DNA of 51,180 nucleotides from the NCBI GenBank assembly GCA_002239005.1, contig MPNL01000021.1, positions 1 through 51,180 on the forward strand. Direction: 5' to 3'. Shown here one piece after another: positions 50,478-51,180 of this stretch. Numbering within the stretch: position 1 is the stretch's first letter; the number at the start of each line of letters is the position of its first letter. Made by a program: the position numbers and the translations under genes. Source of the stretch: Truepera sp. bin119. GTDB taxonomy: Bacteria; Deinococcota; Deinococci; Deinococcales; Trueperaceae. Below the pieces are notes generated by a model. That model was not told the DNA's origin. It did not search any database and saw only the letters and a list, made by a program, of their open reading frames with translations.

Positions 50478-51053
50478 CTAACGGTTGAGTAGCAGTCGAA
50501 TGCAGCCCAACTGCACGAGCCCCAGAAAGTTCTGCACCTACCGCTCGTACCTCACCACCAACCGCCGGCAGTTCTGTATTTAATGAGCGAACAACCGCTC
50601 AATCTTCCAGCTCCGACGATACCTCCCGAGCTTCCGACCACCCTGCATCTCAACCTGCTTCCTCTTCTAAAGGTCGGACTCGCTGGGTCCTGTGCGGCGC
50701 AATCATCTCGATCCCCTGGTCAGCCAACTCAGCGTTGAGAGGGTCACTATCATAAGCTCGGTCCCCTACAAGTCTCTCCGGGGTCCCTTGGACATGTCGA
50801 GATCCGACAGTCGCTGCTACCAGCTTGACTTCATCTGGGCTAGCAGCTTCAAGGTGGAGGGCGATGCCAGCACCTGTAGCATCTGAGCCATGATCTTGCT
50901 GCCTTCACCCCGCTTGGTCCTGCCAGCACAAGGCCCTCCTTTTTGGTGCTGACGAAGGTCGCATCGATATGGCACTCGCTGAGATCGATCTTGCCTCTCC
51001 GTTCTAGATCCTGGGCTAAGGCTTCAAGGATGCTTTGCAGGATCTCTTCTTTA
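50478..51053 (-). pseudogene. Decayed IS5-family transposase, interrupted by IS-D
   Basis: Read on the minus strand, pieces in shifting frames align with an IS5-family DDE transposase: KIDLSECHIDATFVSTKK, then DATGAGIALHLEAASPDEVK, GDRAYDSDPLNAELADQGIE, MIAPHRTQRVRP, and finally GRKLGRYRRSWKIERLFA and RRLVVRYER...NFLGLVQLGCIRLLL. At least two frameshifts and several stop codons are present. The 5' part of the gene is missing because IS-D inserted at 51053/51054. The insertion target must predate IS-D. Confidence 0.85.
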
Positions 51054-51071
51054 GGGAATTACTAACCTAGT

Positions 51072-51100
51072 TTGACAGACCACTTCATGTCAAGTACGAT
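51072..51100 (+). promoter_or_regulatory. Leaderless promoter of the IS-D transposase
   Basis: A perfect TTGACA (51072-51077), inside or next to the TIR, a 17-base spacer and TACGAT (51095-51100), then 5 bases to GTG 51106. Confidence 0.7.
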
Positions 51101-51105
51101 CAGTC

Positions 51106-51180
51106 GTGGCTGGCAAGAGCTTCCGCAACGGTTTGACGGTCTTTGACCTGTTCGAGAGATTCCCCGATGAAGCGGCGGCC
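51106..51180 (+). CDS. IS1595-family transposase, N-terminal fragment
   Basis: Twenty-five codons from GTG 51106 read VAGKSFRNGLTVFDLFERFP followed by DEAAA. The G-L-T-V-F-D-L-F-E-R-F-P-D-E segment aligns with GLSLIELTRMFPDDE of the IS-B transposase. The gene continues beyond the window, so the zinc ribbon and catalytic residues cannot be checked. The start is chosen for the leaderless promoter; the ATG at 51087 is in another frame that stops quickly. Confidence 0.7.
   Translation, partial: MAGKSFRNGLTVFDLFERFPDEAAA

Larger units (their letters stand above)
51054..51180 (+). mobile_element. IS1595-like element IS-D, left end, cut by the window edge
   Basis: Begins GGGAATTACTAACCTAGTTT, sharing GGGAATTA with IS-A, -B and -C. 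The preceding 8 bases, CTTCTTTA (51046-51053), are the expected target duplication; the partner is outside. The element reads into a transposase on the plus strand. Confidence 0.75.

Noticed and set aside
1-51180. CRISPR arrays, integrases or attachment sites
   Set aside because: No regularly spaced repeats and no tyrosine or serine recombinase gene were found; the mobile elements are transposons with DDE transposases.

Overview
The window is a GC-rich bacterial chromosome segment carrying ordinary housekeeping genes broken up by transposable elements. It most likely comes from the Deinococcota, perhaps a relative of Trueperales. This is an inference from several signs: an apolipoprotein N-acyltransferase (a diderm trait), the ctaA-ctaB-SURF1 and sufC-sufB-sufD gene orders, and many start codons lying 5-7 bases after a TANNNT -10 box (leaderless mRNAs, known to be common in Deinococcus). 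No rRNA, tRNA or CRISPR array was found.

Layout. 1-178 is the end of an IS1595-like element (IS-A) abutting a DCC-family thiol oxidoreductase gene. 941-5007 holds a conserved hypothetical, ilvE, galE, a secreted protein and a PIG-L deacetylase. 5213-7923 is the heme A / cytochrome oxidase assembly cluster ctaA-ctaB-SURF1. 8134-15149 has transaldolase, a type I sulfatase, an ankyrin protein, a 193-bp MITE and a GH116 glycosidase. An SMP-30/gluconolactonase gene (15150-19485) is split by a 3.46-kb IS1595-like element (IS-B, 15385-18842). 19551-23332 holds a lytic transglycosylase interrupted by a stop codon, a gene fragment, a UPF0173 hydrolase and a small membrane protein. A 3.30-kb IS1595-like element (IS-C, 23616-26912) follows. 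27295-50069 is again core genome: DUF4342, an ABC exporter, sufCBD plus a Rieske protein, ispF, a PLP aminotransferase, threonine dehydratase, acs, trkH/trkA, lnt, an M20 peptidase, an SDR, a His-tailed EamA transporter, and rplU-rpmA-obgE. The window ends in a decayed IS5-family transposase (50478-51053) invaded by a fourth IS1595-like element (IS-D).

The most unusual material is the IS1595-like group. All four start with GGGAATTA, and the two complete ones have perfect 26-29 bp terminal inverted repeats and perfect 8-bp target duplications. Both complete copies carry cargo: a lipoprotein, a holin-like protein, cysteine-rich small proteins and a probable structured RNA in IS-B; a membrane-anchored protein and a DNA methyltransferase-HNH nuclease fusion in IS-C. 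Both also carry a homologous 50-56 aa basic protein. Transposase promoters are leaderless, and in IS-B and IS-C they contain copies of the TIR core motif, which suggests autoregulation by the transposase. Both window ends lie inside such elements, so the contig was probably cut at repeats.
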